Positions 9,601 to 17,287 of a stretch of 64,000 nucleotides of DNA are shown here, piece after piece; the first letter of the stretch is position 1, and each line of letters starts with the position of its first letter. A program made the translations under genes and the position numbers. Source of the DNA: Methylotenera_A sp046598525 (lineage in GTDB: Bacteria; Pseudomonadota; Gammaproteobacteria; Burkholderiales; Methylophilaceae). Under the pieces are notes generated by a model. The model saw nothing but the letters and a program-made list of their open reading frames with translations. It had not been told where the DNA came from and ran no database searches. Location of the stretch: positions 62,001 to 126,000 of the forward strand of contig JBKJIJ010000013.1 of NCBI GenBank assembly GCA_046598525.1, given 5' to 3'.

Positions 9601-10515
9601 CGCTTAAGCATACCTAACGCCGCCAATAGCGCCGTAAAAGCTAAAACCAAAACAGAGTTTAGAAAGCAAGCGCAAGCCTACCCTGCCCTTGATGTAGTAG
9701 CCGATAATTTTGAAATTTCGGGCAAAAAATTAGGCGCGCTTAATTTAAATGCATTTGAAAACGGTGAAGATTGGGTGATTCAAAAACTGAATATTAGCAA
9801 TGCCGATAGCACGCTAACCGTGCAAGGCAATTGGCATAATTGGTCACGCAACCCCAATACCAGCATTGTGGTTGCACTTAACTCTAATAATATTGGCAAA
9901 ACCTTGGTGCGCTTTGGCCAGCCAGATACGGTTAAAGGTGGCGTAGCGCAATTAGATGGCCTATTAAGTTGGGATGGTAGCCCGCATGAATTTGATATGG
10001 CGCGGCTAGATGGCAACTTAACCTTTGAAGCTACCGGCGGGCAAGTGCTTAAAGTGCAGCCAGGCGTAGGCCGTTTATTTGGTTTATTAACCCTGCAAAG
10101 CTTACCGCGCCGCCTTAGCTTAGATTTTAGAGATTTGTTTAGTGAAGGTTTTGCGTTTGATAAAATTAGCGCCACCGCCAAAATTGATAGCGGTATTGTG
10201 CGCAGTGACGATTTTTTTATGACCGGCCCTGCGGCAGACGCCAAGATTAAAGGTGAAACTAATTTAAAAACCGAAACTCAATATTTAAAGGTAAAAGTAA
10301 CGCCGCATGTTAGCGATAGCTTTTCGCTTGCGGCTTTAATTGGTGGCCCTATTGTTGGCGCGGCTGCTTTTGTGGCACAAAAAATTCTTAAAGATCCTTT
10401 TAATAAATTTGCCGCCACGGATTACATTATTTCTGGCACTTGGGATAAACCAATAGAATTAAAATCAGACAACGATGATGCAAAAAAACCGATTAATCAG
10501 TCACCTCTTAACTAA
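6649..10515 (+). CDS. yhdP: YhdP-family AsmA-like envelope protein
   Basis: Large protein of 1288 residues. A single N-terminal membrane segment (about residues 8-30) is followed by a long periplasmic, beta-rich chain of repeated AsmA/DUF3971 type and a C-terminal AsmA-like domain (about 1100-1260, including LSLDFRDLFSEGFAFDKI). These features and the adjacent nitrilase and tldD genes identify YhdP, one of the bridge-like proteins thought to carry phospholipid from the inner to the outer membrane with TamB and YdbH. It follows a 225-base intergenic region with its own promoter; the nitrilase gene starts 18 bases after it and is probably in the same operon. Confidence 0.88.
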   Translation: MITLKKLARWALFGLLLLLILIVMAALTLRFAIFPHIDQYKDDIAQYASKSMSQKITIGDIVTGWDGISPQVNLHNIDVYDGENRVALHLNNVETSLSWLSIPRLQPRLSKLIVHKPALTIRRNADGSIYLAGIALAGESKPDFINWLLHQRQVTVENAQVIWQDDLRKAPALSLNQFDITLQNPVLPRLLGQHKLVLSALPSAGTQHKITANAQFVGRDVANINTWYGDFFVDLKQTDIPAFKPWVDYPINTQSGTGNAKIWFTFANNQIDSIKTQAAINNLALITKHQQLPLIAKTFAGEVQWQNKKNTQTFSAKNMTLLTNSGLDIRNGNGYYAQSIKNKQPWISANIQLNQFNLASLKPMTAHFGLPKNVLTQLNGFAPEGTLQALDLHLEGTQSQAKIYKISSRFNKLGIQAFEKIPGFNGLSGSIKADETGGSVTLNSQNASLHFKDILRWPVPANRLTGDIKWTVKNDAVKIAAESLFISSPHLTGTLNAKFDNNGVKGGYLDLNGQFGKANAKFAPFYYPTTLGEDTIHWLDTSILAGQADNIVLKVQGNLADFPFVNKQHQADKKLGIFKVTANINDAVLEYGTGWPVIDNLDLDMLFEGTRMVLNATGGRISGKKIIKSRAEIAQLDADWPILHIASEAEGLVAVGIKFVNESPVKQVTMGFTDDLKTAGRGKLLLDLKIPLQNSELTKYKGLYKVSNGTIFANADIGLPELSKINGNLSFSETGLAANNVSAEVFGSPAQFNLTTAADKSIQIKANGKINDIGIQKIAANAFTAHMAGSANWSGEINIKKPLVNMSVRSNLIGMAVQLPPPFNKPAPQELNFIIEKKQLNADSDSINVKYGNVLAAKVLRTNQAGELAFERGSVGINTPAPEALQAGLNVNGKLDEVDVDDWLALLAQPASKPNTKQSSQLSLITKADIAIRKLNIGDRSINSLKVIAQPNATGLKMAVDAKEMLGDVEWQGADNGKIIARLKRLSIPNAANSAVKAKTKTEFRKQAQAYPALDVVADNFEISGKKLGALNLNAFENGEDWVIQKLNISNADSTLTVQGNWHNWSRNPNTSIVVALNSNNIGKTLVRFGQPDTVKGGVAQLDGLLSWDGSPHEFDMARLDGNLTFEATGGQVLKVQPGVGRLFGLLTLQSLPRRLSLDFRDLFSEGFAFDKISATAKIDSGIVRSDDFFMTGPAADAKIKGETNLKTETQYLKVKVTPHVSDSFSLAALIGGPIVGAAAFVAQKILKDPFNKFAATDYIISGTWDKPIELKSDNDDAKKPINQSPLN

Positions 10516-10533
10516 TTACGAATAGTAAAACCC

Positions 10534-11391
10534 ATGGCCAATTTAGCAAAAAAAACATCTGCACAATCTAAAAATTCAGCCAACAGCGTCAAAGTGGCTG
10601 GTATTCAAATGGCATCTAGCCCACAAGTGTCTTCTAACTTAATTGAGGCTGAACGCTTAATTGCTATTGCCGTTAAGCAAGGCGCCAAAATAGTGGTGTT
10701 GCCAGAATATTTTTGCATTATGGGCGTTAAAGAAATGGATAAAGTAGCCGTGCGCGAGCAAGATGGCGATGGCGTGATTCAACGTTTTTTAGCCAAAATG
10801 GCCAAAGATCACAAAATCTGGTTAATTGGCGGCACCGTGCCACTCACCAGCAATTTCGCTAATAAAGTGCGCAATAGCTGCTTGGTGTATAACGATAAAG
10901 GCGTGCAAGTGGCGCGCTACGATAAGATTCACTTGTTTGGCCTAGATTTAGGCACAGAGCATTATCATGAAGAAAATACTATTGAATCGGGCGATAGCGT
11001 TGTAGTGGTTGAAACGCCTTACGGCAAAATTGGCTTGTCTATTTGCTACGATTTGCGCTTTCCAGAGTTGTATCGCGCCATGGGCGAGGTGGATATGATT
11101 GTTATCCCTTCTGCCTTTACCGAAACCACAGGCAAAGCACATTGGGAAAGCTTAATCCGCGCGCGCGCGATTGAAAACCTATGCTACGTAATCGCCCCTG
11201 CGCAAGGCGGCTACCATTTATCGGGCCGCGAAACGCATGGCAACAGCATGATTGTTGACCCTTGGGGCGTGATTTTAGACAGGCTACCGCGCGGCTCTGG
11301 CGTGGTAATGGCCAATGTGAATCGCGATTACCAAACCAGCTTGCGTAATAGCTTGCCTGCGCTAAAACATAAAACCATTAAAGCTATTTGA
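10534..11391 (+). CDS. Nit-type carbon-nitrogen hydrolase
   Basis: Nitrilase-superfamily amidase of 285 residues with the full Glu-Lys-Cys triad: Glu58 (VLPEYF), Lys131 (YDKIHLF) and Cys171 (SICYDLRFPELYR). The sequence pattern is that of the Nit1/Nit2 branch, whose members hydrolyse deaminated glutathione or omega-amides as metabolite-repair enzymes; which of the two cannot be told here. The first 20 residues (Lys/Ser/Asn-rich) are an unconserved tail before the core begins at VKVAGIQM. It sits between yhdP and tldD, a common betaproteobacterial arrangement. Confidence 0.87.
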   Translation: MANLAKKTSAQSKNSANSVKVAGIQMASSPQVSSNLIEAERLIAIAVKQGAKIVVLPEYFCIMGVKEMDKVAVREQDGDGVIQRFLAKMAKDHKIWLIGGTVPLTSNFANKVRNSCLVYNDKGVQVARYDKIHLFGLDLGTEHYHEENTIESGDSVVVVETPYGKIGLSICYDLRFPELYRAMGEVDMIVIPSAFTETTGKAHWESLIRARAIENLCYVIAPAQGGYHLSGRETHGNSMIVDPWGVILDRLPRGSGVVMANVNRDYQTSLRNSLPALKHKTIKAI

Positions 11392-11420
11392 GACCATGCA
11401 CGAAGCAAAACAGCATTACC

Positions 11421-11603
11421 CGTCATTCCAGCGTAGGCTGGAATCCAGTCAAGGTGGAATTAAGTTTGGTATATTCATTGCACCAATACTCAAATTTTGT
11501 ACTCAAATTTTGTTTTTAAGTATTTTGAATGATTAAAAATACGACTATTGCCACCTTGGCTAACATGTTGCCTGTCTGGATACCAGCCTTCGCTGGTATG
11601 ACG
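11421..11603. repeat. REPIN-like palindromic element, 183 bp
   Basis: Fills most of the 376-base gap between the nitrilase gene and tldD. The left end CGTCATTCCAGCGTAGGCTG and the right end (its inverted copy, ending GGTATGACG) are each a small hairpin and face each other. Inside, CAAGGTGG and CCACCTTG extend the inverted repeat. No open frame. The rest of the gap, 11604-11767, holds the presumed tldD promoter and nothing else I can name. Confidence 0.85.
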
Positions 11604-11767
11604 AAATTGTTAGCTCTGAAGGCTAAAGCCGCATCGTGCAAAGACCTCTATTTGAGTAAAGCAATCTAATCACCCTAATTCAAGAATATACTTAGTACGT
11701 TTTTCTGCGGCGCGGGTATAGTAAATTTATCCTAGAAATTTCAATCAATCGTCACCATATTAAGATA

Positions 11768-13234
11768 ATGAAAATAAAACAGCCAAATTTGACCAAAGCC
11801 AACCATTTTGATACCGCGCACGATGTGTTGCTAAAGCCTACCGGCCTTGATACCAGCGCTATTCAAGGCGTGTTGGGCAATATCATGTCGCACCAAGTGG
11901 ATTATGCGGATTTGTATTTTCAATACAGCCGCAGCGAATCATGGGGCTTAGAAGAAGGCCAAGTTAAATCGGGCAATTTCAGTATTGATCAAGGCGTGGG
12001 CGTGCGCGCTGTCAGCGGTGAAAAAACCGCTTTTGCTTATTCTGATGACATTAATCTACCCGCTTTGCAGCAAGCGGCCAACGCGACTAAATCGATTGCT
12101 GCGCTAGGCTTGGAGCAGACAGGCAAGAGTATTGTTACCCGCCAAAATAATCAGCTGTATTTACCGCAAGATCCAATCGCCAGCTTGAGTGCCGACGCGA
12201 AAGTGAAATTGCTTGAGCGTTTAGAGCAATTTGCCAAAAAAGTAGATCCGCGCGTGACGCAAGTAATGGCCAGTATTGCCGGTGAATATGAAGTGATTAT
12301 GGTCGCCAGAAGTGACGGCGTAATGGCAGCGGATGTGCGCCCATTGGTGCGTATTTCGGTGCAAGTGCATGCAGAGCAAAATGGTCGCCGCGAACAAGGC
12401 TCTAGCGGCGGCGGTGGGCGTTTTGATTACAGCTATTTTACCGATGAAGTATTGCAAGATTACGCACAAAAAGCCGTGCACCAAGCTTTGGTTAATTTAG
12501 ACGCACGCCCTGCCCCTGCCGGTAGTATGACAGTAGTGCTAGGTGCTGGCTGGCCTGGCATTTTGTTGCATGAAGCGATAGGCCATGGCTTAGAAGGCGA
12601 TTTCAACCGCAAAGGCAGTAGCGCATTTGCCAATATGATGGGCAAACAAGTCGCCGCCAAAGGCATCACTATTGTGGATGACGGCACTTTAACGGATAGA
12701 CGCGGCTCATTAACCATGGACGATGAAGGCAACCAAACAAACAAAACAGTATTGATTGAAGACGGCATTTTGCGCGGCTATATTCAAGATAGCCTAAACG
12801 CGCGCCTAATGAATATGCCGCTAACAGGCAATGCGCGCCGCGAAAGCTATGCGCATATCCCCATGCCACGCATGACGAACACTTATATGCATAATGGCGA
12901 CAAAGACCCTGCCGAGATTATTAAATCGGTTAAAAAAGGCTTATACGCCGCTAATTTTGGTGGCGGACAAGTAGATATCACCAGCGGCAAGTTTGTATTT
13001 AGTGCCGCCGAAGCTTATATGATTGAAGATGGCAAAATCACCTACCCAGTAAAAGGCGCAACCCTGATTGGCAACGGCCCAGATGTGTTAACCCGCGTGT
13101 CAATGATTGGCAACGATATGACATTGGACTCTGGCGTAGGTACTTGCGGCAAAGAAGGCCAAAGCGTGCCAGTTGGCGTTGGTCAGCCAACATTAAAAAT
13201 TGATGGCCTAACGGTGGGTGGTACAGGTTCTTAA
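11768..13234 (+). CDS. tldD: TldD metalloprotease subunit
   Basis: Protein of 488 residues, close to the E. coli TldD length of 481. The zinc motif HEAIGHGLEGDF is present, with His268, Glu269 and His273. TldD works with TldE/PmbA as a hetero-dimer that degrades unfolded peptides and matures some peptides such as microcin B17 or CcdA. No tldE/pmbA gene lies in this window. The N-terminal 25 residues are a variable extension before the conserved core. A strong terminator follows. Confidence 0.92.
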   Translation: MKIKQPNLTKANHFDTAHDVLLKPTGLDTSAIQGVLGNIMSHQVDYADLYFQYSRSESWGLEEGQVKSGNFSIDQGVGVRAVSGEKTAFAYSDDINLPALQQAANATKSIAALGLEQTGKSIVTRQNNQLYLPQDPIASLSADAKVKLLERLEQFAKKVDPRVTQVMASIAGEYEVIMVARSDGVMAADVRPLVRISVQVHAEQNGRREQGSSGGGGRFDYSYFTDEVLQDYAQKAVHQALVNLDARPAPAGSMTVVLGAGWPGILLHEAIGHGLEGDFNRKGSSAFANMMGKQVAAKGITIVDDGTLTDRRGSLTMDDEGNQTNKTVLIEDGILRGYIQDSLNARLMNMPLTGNARRESYAHIPMPRMTNTYMHNGDKDPAEIIKSVKKGLYAANFGGGQVDITSGKFVFSAAEAYMIEDGKITYPVKGATLIGNGPDVLTRVSMIGNDMTLDSGVGTCGKEGQSVPVGVGQPTLKIDGLTVGGTGS

Positions 13235-13248
13235 AGTTATAACAAAAT

Positions 13249-13276
13249 AAAAAGGCCGCATTTGCGGCCTTTTTAT
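13249..13276 (+). terminator. intrinsic terminator after tldD
   Basis: AAAAAGGCCGCA followed by TGCGGCCTTTTT, a GC-rich stem with flanking A- and T-runs 14 bases after the tldD stop; it could act in both directions. Confidence 0.88.
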
Positions 13277-13422
13277 TAATTACTAAACTCTTAAACAATT
13301 TTTTGCTAAATTAGATTAGACGTAAATTTAAAATTTTACCGCGCATATAGTTGATATGTAAGGGAAAATTTTAATTTTGCAACGACGTATAATGACGAAA
13401 AAATATGTTTAATTATGTTTAA

Positions 13423-13983
13423 TTATTTTAGTACGCGGTTACGGTATTCACCTGTTCGCGTATCAATCTCAATCTTGTCACCTTGCGCCACAAATAATGG
13501 CACTGGAATCTCAAAGCCTGTCGCCAATTTAGCTGGCTTCATTACTTTACCTGATGTATCACCTTTAACCGCTGGCTCTGTGTAAGTCACTTCGCGCACT
13601 ACTGTTGTTGGCAATTCTACCGAAATGGCTTTGCCTTCATAAAAGCGAATATCCACTGGCATTGAATCTTCTAAAAATGGTAAAGCATCTTCCATAAATT
13701 CCGCGTCAACATCATATTGGTTGTATTCGGTATCCATAAATACATAGCTTGGATCGGCAAAGTAAGAATATGTGGCTTCTTTTTTCTCAAGCACAATCAC
13801 GTCAAATTTGTCGCCAGCGCCGTAAATCGTCTCGCTTGGTGCGTCCGTTAACAAGTTTTTAAACTTCATTTTAACCACGGCAGTGCTGCGGCCAGATTTA
13901 TTGTATTCGGCTTTTACCACCACTAATGGTACGCCATCGGCCATAATCACGTTACCGGCGCGGAGTTCTTGAGCTGTTTTCAT
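13423..13983 (-). CDS. efp: elongation factor P
   Basis: EF-P of 186 residues counted from the ATG at 13983, which has AAGGCA as ribosome-binding site. A start 51 bases further upstream is open but would add 17 unconserved residues. From the chosen start, the loop tip residue that is post-translationally modified is Arg32, in NKSGRSTAV. That is the residue rhamnosylated by EarP in Pseudomonas, Neisseria and Shewanella; Lys34-type EF-P proteins use EpmA instead. earP lies directly upstream on the same strand. EF-P relieves ribosome stalling at polyproline. Confidence 0.93.
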   Translation of the reverse strand: MKTAQELRAGNVIMADGVPLVVVKAEYNKSGRSTAVVKMKFKNLLTDAPSETIYGAGDKFDVIVLEKKEATYSYFADPSYVFMDTEYNQYDVDAEFMEDALPFLEDSMPVDIRFYEGKAISVELPTTVVREVTYTEPAVKGDTSGKVMKPAKLATGFEIPVPLFVAQGDKIEIDTRTGEYRNRVLK

Positions 13984-14103
13984 TGGTTGCCTTACTTTTA
14001 ATTGAGTTGAATACCAAGCGTTGAAATCAAGCATTGGTTTGGAATATCAAGCCGCGCATTATACCTAAACTATTCTTTTTTAACCAGTTTCGGCGCTTTA
14101 TGT

Positions 14104-15288
14104 TTAGCCAATCTTATGGCAAAAAGTCACTAATTGAGTGGCTAAATCGGTTTGTTTTGCCAGTTGTTGCGATTGATTAAAAGTGTAATCCGAAATTTGG
14201 CTGAGATGATTTAAATAATCTTGCATAACAGCGGATGATAATTGCTGCCCAACCCAATTTGCATGCATTTCAAATACGCTATGTTTGGCGTCTGAATTTG
14301 CATAAAATAATGCCAAAAATGCATCTAACTTCTTAATATGGGTATTTTCTTCTTGAAAATACGGCTGCCAAACAAACGGCTTAGCCGCCCAAATTGCCCT
14401 CACCCAACTATCTTCACCGCGCACAAAGTTTAGGTCGCATTCACTTAAAAGCTTGTCATAATCGGCTTGGCTTAAAAATGGCAACACTTCAATAGTGTGA
14501 TTATCTTTAGTGAATTTCTGGCCAATTTCAATATTTTCCACACCAAAAAATTTGGCTACTTTTGGCAAGATTCCACTGGCTGGAATATAGACAATAGCCT
14601 TGCTTTTATTGGCTTGCAGGGCTGTGAATAAATCTTGAACAGGTGCGTTTGGATAACAAAAAAGTGAGATTTTTAAGCAATTCTCAAATCCTTCACTTTC
14701 CGTCATTCCCGCGAAAGCGGGAATCCATGTTGAATTTCCATCTAAAGTGGATTCCCGCTTTCGCGGGAATGACGAATTAGGATGGCTTTTGTTGTTGTCA
14801 AATTTGTTAATGTTAGATTCACGAATCAAACCACCAGTAGCCTCTGTAAAACCCGGAAAGTAAAAATAGCGCGTTAATCCATTTGCTTGCGGTGATGGTT
14901 TTGCATGAAAATCCGCCACCCACGATTCCGCTGATAAATACTCTAAATTAATCCATTTCGTTTTTTTTTGCGCCATCGCGTTTATATACGCTGTTGGCAA
15001 TTCGCAGGCAAATGCTTCAATTACCACATCAGCCGCAACAGTAAAATCAGCACTCAAATGCCATTTTAAAATAGTAATTTCATCTATAACTTGTTGATTT
15101 AACGAAATATCTAACGACGTAATAATTTTTTTCGCGGCGCTTAAATCGTCTATCCACAGCCTAATTGCAATACCATGCTCAGTATGCAATTGCTTTGTCA
15201 GCCGCCAGCAAACGCCAATATCGCCGAAGTTATCAACGATTTTGCAGAAAATATCCCAATGTCTTTTATTCACATAAAAATTATTCAT
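14104..15288 (-). CDS. earP: EF-P arginine rhamnosyltransferase EarP, with in-frame repeat insertion
   Basis: GT-B-type enzyme that transfers rhamnose from dTDP-rhamnose to Arg32 of EF-P. The N terminus has the family block WDIFCKIVDNFGDIGVCWR with the two catalytic-region Asp residues (Asp19, Asp23), and the C-terminal half has the donor-binding RGEDSWVRA and the QEENTHIKKLDAF segment. The protein is 394 residues, somewhat long for the family, because a 74-base palindromic repeat (14701-14774) is translated at about residues 169-196 as SFPRKRES...WIPAFAGMT. The frame stays open through it and both conserved halves are intact. The insertion falls between GGLIRE and KISLFCY, probably in a surface loop between the two domains. 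Directly upstream of efp. Confidence 0.92.
   Translation of the reverse strand: MNNFYVNKRHWDIFCKIVDNFGDIGVCWRLTKQLHTEHGIAIRLWIDDLSAAKKIITSLDISLNQQVIDEITILKWHLSADFTVAADVVIEAFACELPTAYINAMAQKKTKWINLEYLSAESWVADFHAKPSPQANGLTRYFYFPGFTEATGGLIRESNINKFDNNKSHPNSSFPRKRESTLDGNSTWIPAFAGMTESEGFENCLKISLFCYPNAPVQDLFTALQANKSKAIVYIPASGILPKVAKFFGVENIEIGQKFTKDNHTIEVLPFLSQADYDKLLSECDLNFVRGEDSWVRAIWAAKPFVWQPYFQEENTHIKKLDAFLALFYANSDAKHSVFEMHANWVGQQLSSAVMQDYLNHLSQISDYTFNQSQQLAKQTDLATQLVTFCHKIG
14701..14774. repeat. REPIN-like palindromic element inside earP, 74 bp
   Basis: CGTCATTCCCGCGAAAGCGG at the left and the inverted copy ending CGCGGGAATGACG at the right, with about 20 bases between the hairpins. It is in the same family as the intergenic copies at 32233 and 38877, yet lies entirely in coding sequence and is read through without a stop. 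Confidence 0.93.
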
Positions 15289-15352
15289 ATAAAAAGGCTT
15301 AATGCCATTAATGCATTAAGCCTTTAAGTTTAACAAATTGGCGGCCAAATAA

Positions 15353-15772
15353 TTAAATCATTAAAGGCGCTACAAAGGCAAAAAACGCGCCTATCGCGTA
15401 AATAGCGACTGATAGCCAATAAATCCGCAAGGCGTTTTTGCGGGTTTTGGTGCAAACGGCTGCCAACTTTGCATCTGCTGGACAAGGTGCATTGCGCGCT
15501 TGCCACTGCAAATAGCCTGCTATTGCTAACATTGCCCCAGCCAAGCCGAACACTAATAATTTGTGCTCACTTATCCAGATTAATTGTGGAAAGTTAGACA
15601 CTAAACTCGCCAGTGTGGCGGCTGAGCCAATAGCCACCAAAGTGGCTGGTAAGGCGCAGCAAATCAAGGTTGAGCCGCTGGTGAATAAGGATAAAATATT
15701 GGCTTTTTGCGCATTATTAACTGCGCTTAAATCCACATCAGAATCTATATCGCTTTGCAATTTAGCACTCAT
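15353..15772 (-). CDS. MerT-like membrane metal transport protein
   Basis: Membrane protein of 139 residues with about four hydrophobic segments. Its cysteine layout mirrors MerT: a Cys-Cys pair in the first membrane helix (LICCALP) and two further cysteines in the loop after the third (APCPAD and AAVC). The ATG overlaps the stop of the upstream heavy-metal-associated protein gene (ATGA), so the two are translationally coupled, like MerT and MerP. No mercuric reductase or merR is present, so the metal may not be mercury; copper or another soft metal is equally possible. The N-terminal 25 residues are polar and cytoplasmic. Confidence 0.68.
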   Translation of the reverse strand: MSAKLQSDIDSDVDLSAVNNAQKANILSLFTSGSTLICCALPATLVAIGSAATLASLVSNFPQLIWISEHKLLVFGLAGAMLAIAGYLQWQARNAPCPADAKLAAVCTKTRKNALRIYWLSVAIYAIGAFFAFVAPLMI

Positions 15773-16113
15773 TTTTTCGCCTCTGCTTTAGATTCCAACT
15801 CGGCCTTAATATGCGCAACTGGATGCTCAGAAACTTCAATCGAAGTCACATCATAGCCCGCATCTTTGATAATGGCTTTTACTTTGTCGTTGCTTAAGGT
15901 TTGGCCGTCTTTAAGCTCAACCGCCACAATGCGCTGTTTTAAATTGACGTAAACATCTTGTGTTTGCGTTAGCGCGCGCATTTTTTTCTCAATACCTTGT
16001 GCGCAAAACGCACATACCATACCGTTTACATTGGCTTTAATTGTTTGTGTTGCAAGTGCCGCTTGGCTGAATAATGTGGCGGCCACTAAAGTGCTTAATA
16101 GTAATTTTTTCAT
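15769..16113 (-). CDS. periplasmic heavy-metal-associated (HMA) domain protein, MerP-like
   Basis: Protein of 114 residues: signal peptide (cleaved near residue 21, ALA-TQ), then one HMA ferredoxin-like domain with the metal-binding pair in GMVCAFCAQG, and a short Glu/Lys/Ala-rich tail after about residue 95. Such proteins pass soft metal ions to a membrane partner; the coupled MerT-like gene downstream is the natural partner. It starts 12 bases after the end of the outer-membrane-type gene, so all are probably one operon. Confidence 0.78.
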   Translation of the reverse strand: MKKLLLSTLVAATLFSQAALATQTIKANVNGMVCAFCAQGIEKKMRALTQTQDVYVNLKQRIVAVELKDGQTLSNDKVKAIIKDAGYDVTSIEVSEHPVAHIKAELESKAEAKK

Positions 16114-16125
16114 GATTTTGATTCC

Positions 16126-16794
16126 TTAAAATATATACATAAAGTTAAAACGCGGTTCGCGTGAGTTATTCACGCCCGCTTCTACAAAAAAGTTTTTGTT
16201 GATTAGGCGCAACATAGGCGTAATTTCTACCATTTCTGATAAGCCGTTCATATTGCGCGCCTCTAAAATCAGCCACGGCTGGGTTTTATCGTAATCGCTT
16301 TCATTAAATGAAAACCCTGCACGTAGCGATGTGTAATCGTGATTAATGTCCGTTGCGCGATATAACCGATGGGCTGCCTGAAAGTAAATGCGCGTCGTTT
16401 CATAATCAAACTGAACGCCAGGGGTAATCATCACTTTGTCGAAATCGCGATTTTCACCCACTAATTTATCCTCACCCTGAAGTGCGCCTATACCACCCTG
16501 AAACCACAAATTAGCTTGCGCATGCGGCGCATTCCAGCGTTTTAGCAGGCGTGTGTAAGTCACTTCTTCTAAGGTGCGCGATTTGCTTTTGTCATCAGCG
16601 CGCATATAAGTGGCGCTAACACCAAGCGCATCGCGCGGCGTAATGGCGTAATTAATAAACGATTCGCGCCAATTATTATTAAAGTCGCCCATCGCCATAA
16701 ACGATTCATCAAAGCCCATAGGGCCAGCGGTGGTGGGTTGGCTAAGTAGCATGGCCAATAGCGGCAATGCAACTTTTAAGTGCGGGTAAAACAT
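16126..16794 (-). CDS. predicted outer-membrane beta-barrel protein of the metal gene cluster
   Basis: Protein of 222 residues with a signal peptide (about residues 1-23, ending TTAGP), alternating amphipathic strands rich in aromatic residues, and a C-terminal Phe (FNFMYIF), all typical of a small outer-membrane barrel. I do not recognise a named family. It has its own ribosome-binding site (AAAGG) and a promoter that shares a palindrome with the promoter of the upstream Cys/His-rich gene (see 16812-16829). Its place between two metal-binding proteins suggests a role in metal passage or efflux across the outer membrane, but this is inference. Confidence 0.65.
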   Translation of the reverse strand: MFYPHLKVALPLLAMLLSQPTTAGPMGFDESFMAMGDFNNNWRESFINYAITPRDALGVSATYMRADDKSKSRTLEEVTYTRLLKRWNAPHAQANLWFQGGIGALQGEDKLVGENRDFDKVMITPGVQFDYETTRIYFQAAHRLYRATDINHDYTSLRAGFSFNESDYDKTQPWLILEARNMNGLSEMVEITPMLRLINKNFFVEAGVNNSREPRFNFMYIF

Positions 16795-16811
16795 GATTTT
16801 TCCTTTATCTA

Positions 16812-16829
16812 GATGGCTGAATAATCAGT
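16812..16829 (-). promoter_or_regulatory. shared palindromic operator, copy 2
   Basis: GATGGCTGAATAATCAGT, a near-palindrome that matches the copy at 17261-17278 in 16 of 18 positions. On the minus strand it lies between a TTGATG (-35 like) and a TAGATA (-10 like) ahead of the beta-barrel gene at 16794. Confidence 0.6.
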
Positions 16830-16874
16830 CATCAAACCGAATAAAAACGCCAAAATTTAGGCGCAATTAGATTG

Positions 16875-17252
16875 TTAGATAAAAGTGATGGGTGGGCGTT
16901 GCAGGTTTTGCTGTGGAATTGAAGCGTATATTTGATGATTAAAATCAAATACTTGAGTAGTATTTAAAGCGAAATTAGATTGAATTTGTACTGCTATCGC
17001 CGTTAATGCGCATAAGTTAGCACAAGTGGTTTTGCAGGATGATTTAGAATCAGATTGGTGGTGATTATTTGTTGCCTTGTGCTGATGGCACGGCATTTCG
17101 GCTGCTGCGCTACTTTCATTTTCAGCCACATACTTGGCCGCGTTTGATTGCATCATGCTGTTGCAAACCAGCATATTAGCGGTTGCCAAGGCTTGCAATG
17201 GCATTAACACCAATAATAAATAAGCGGCAAAATGTGAAAAACGTTTCAACAT
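16875..17252 (-). CDS. small secreted Cys/His-rich metal-binding protein (CopL/DUF2946-like)
   Basis: Protein of 125 residues with an N-terminal signal sequence (about 1-24), then a His- and Cys-rich centre (MPCHQH, NNHHQSD, SCKTTCANLC) and the C-terminal QRPPI motif seen in small copper-responsive proteins. The overall make-up fits CopL/DUF2946-type proteins, but the assignment is by pattern only. The start codon is 7 bases after a -10 like TATCTT, so the message may be nearly leaderless; no good ribosome-binding site is seen. First gene of the probable metal operon 17252-15353. Confidence 0.62.
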   Translation of the reverse strand: MLKRFSHFAAYLLLVLMPLQALATANMLVCNSMMQSNAAKYVAENESSAAAEMPCHQHKATNNHHQSDSKSSCKTTCANLCALTAIAVQIQSNFALNTTQVFDFNHQIYASIPQQNLQRPPITFI

Positions 17253-17258
17253 ACTTTT

Positions 17259-17287
17259 AAGATAGCTGAATATTCAGTTTAGTTCAA
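17259..17287 (-). promoter_or_regulatory. metal operon promoter with palindromic operator, copy 1
   Basis: On the minus strand: TTGAAC (17287-17282), 17-base spacer, TATCTT (17264-17259). The spacer contains the perfect palindrome CTGAATATTCAG (17266-17277) within GATAGCTGAATATTCAGT. The -35 overlaps the end of greB. Confidence 0.62.

Noticed and set aside
13984..14034. N-terminal extension of EF-P
   Set aside because: The extra 17 residues are not part of the EF-P fold, and the ribosome-binding site and Arg32 numbering support the start at 13983.
15353..16113. A mercury resistance operon
   Set aside because: MerT- and MerP-like proteins are present but there is no MerA, MerB, MerR or MerC, and the other genes are CopL-like and barrel-type; the metal is left open.
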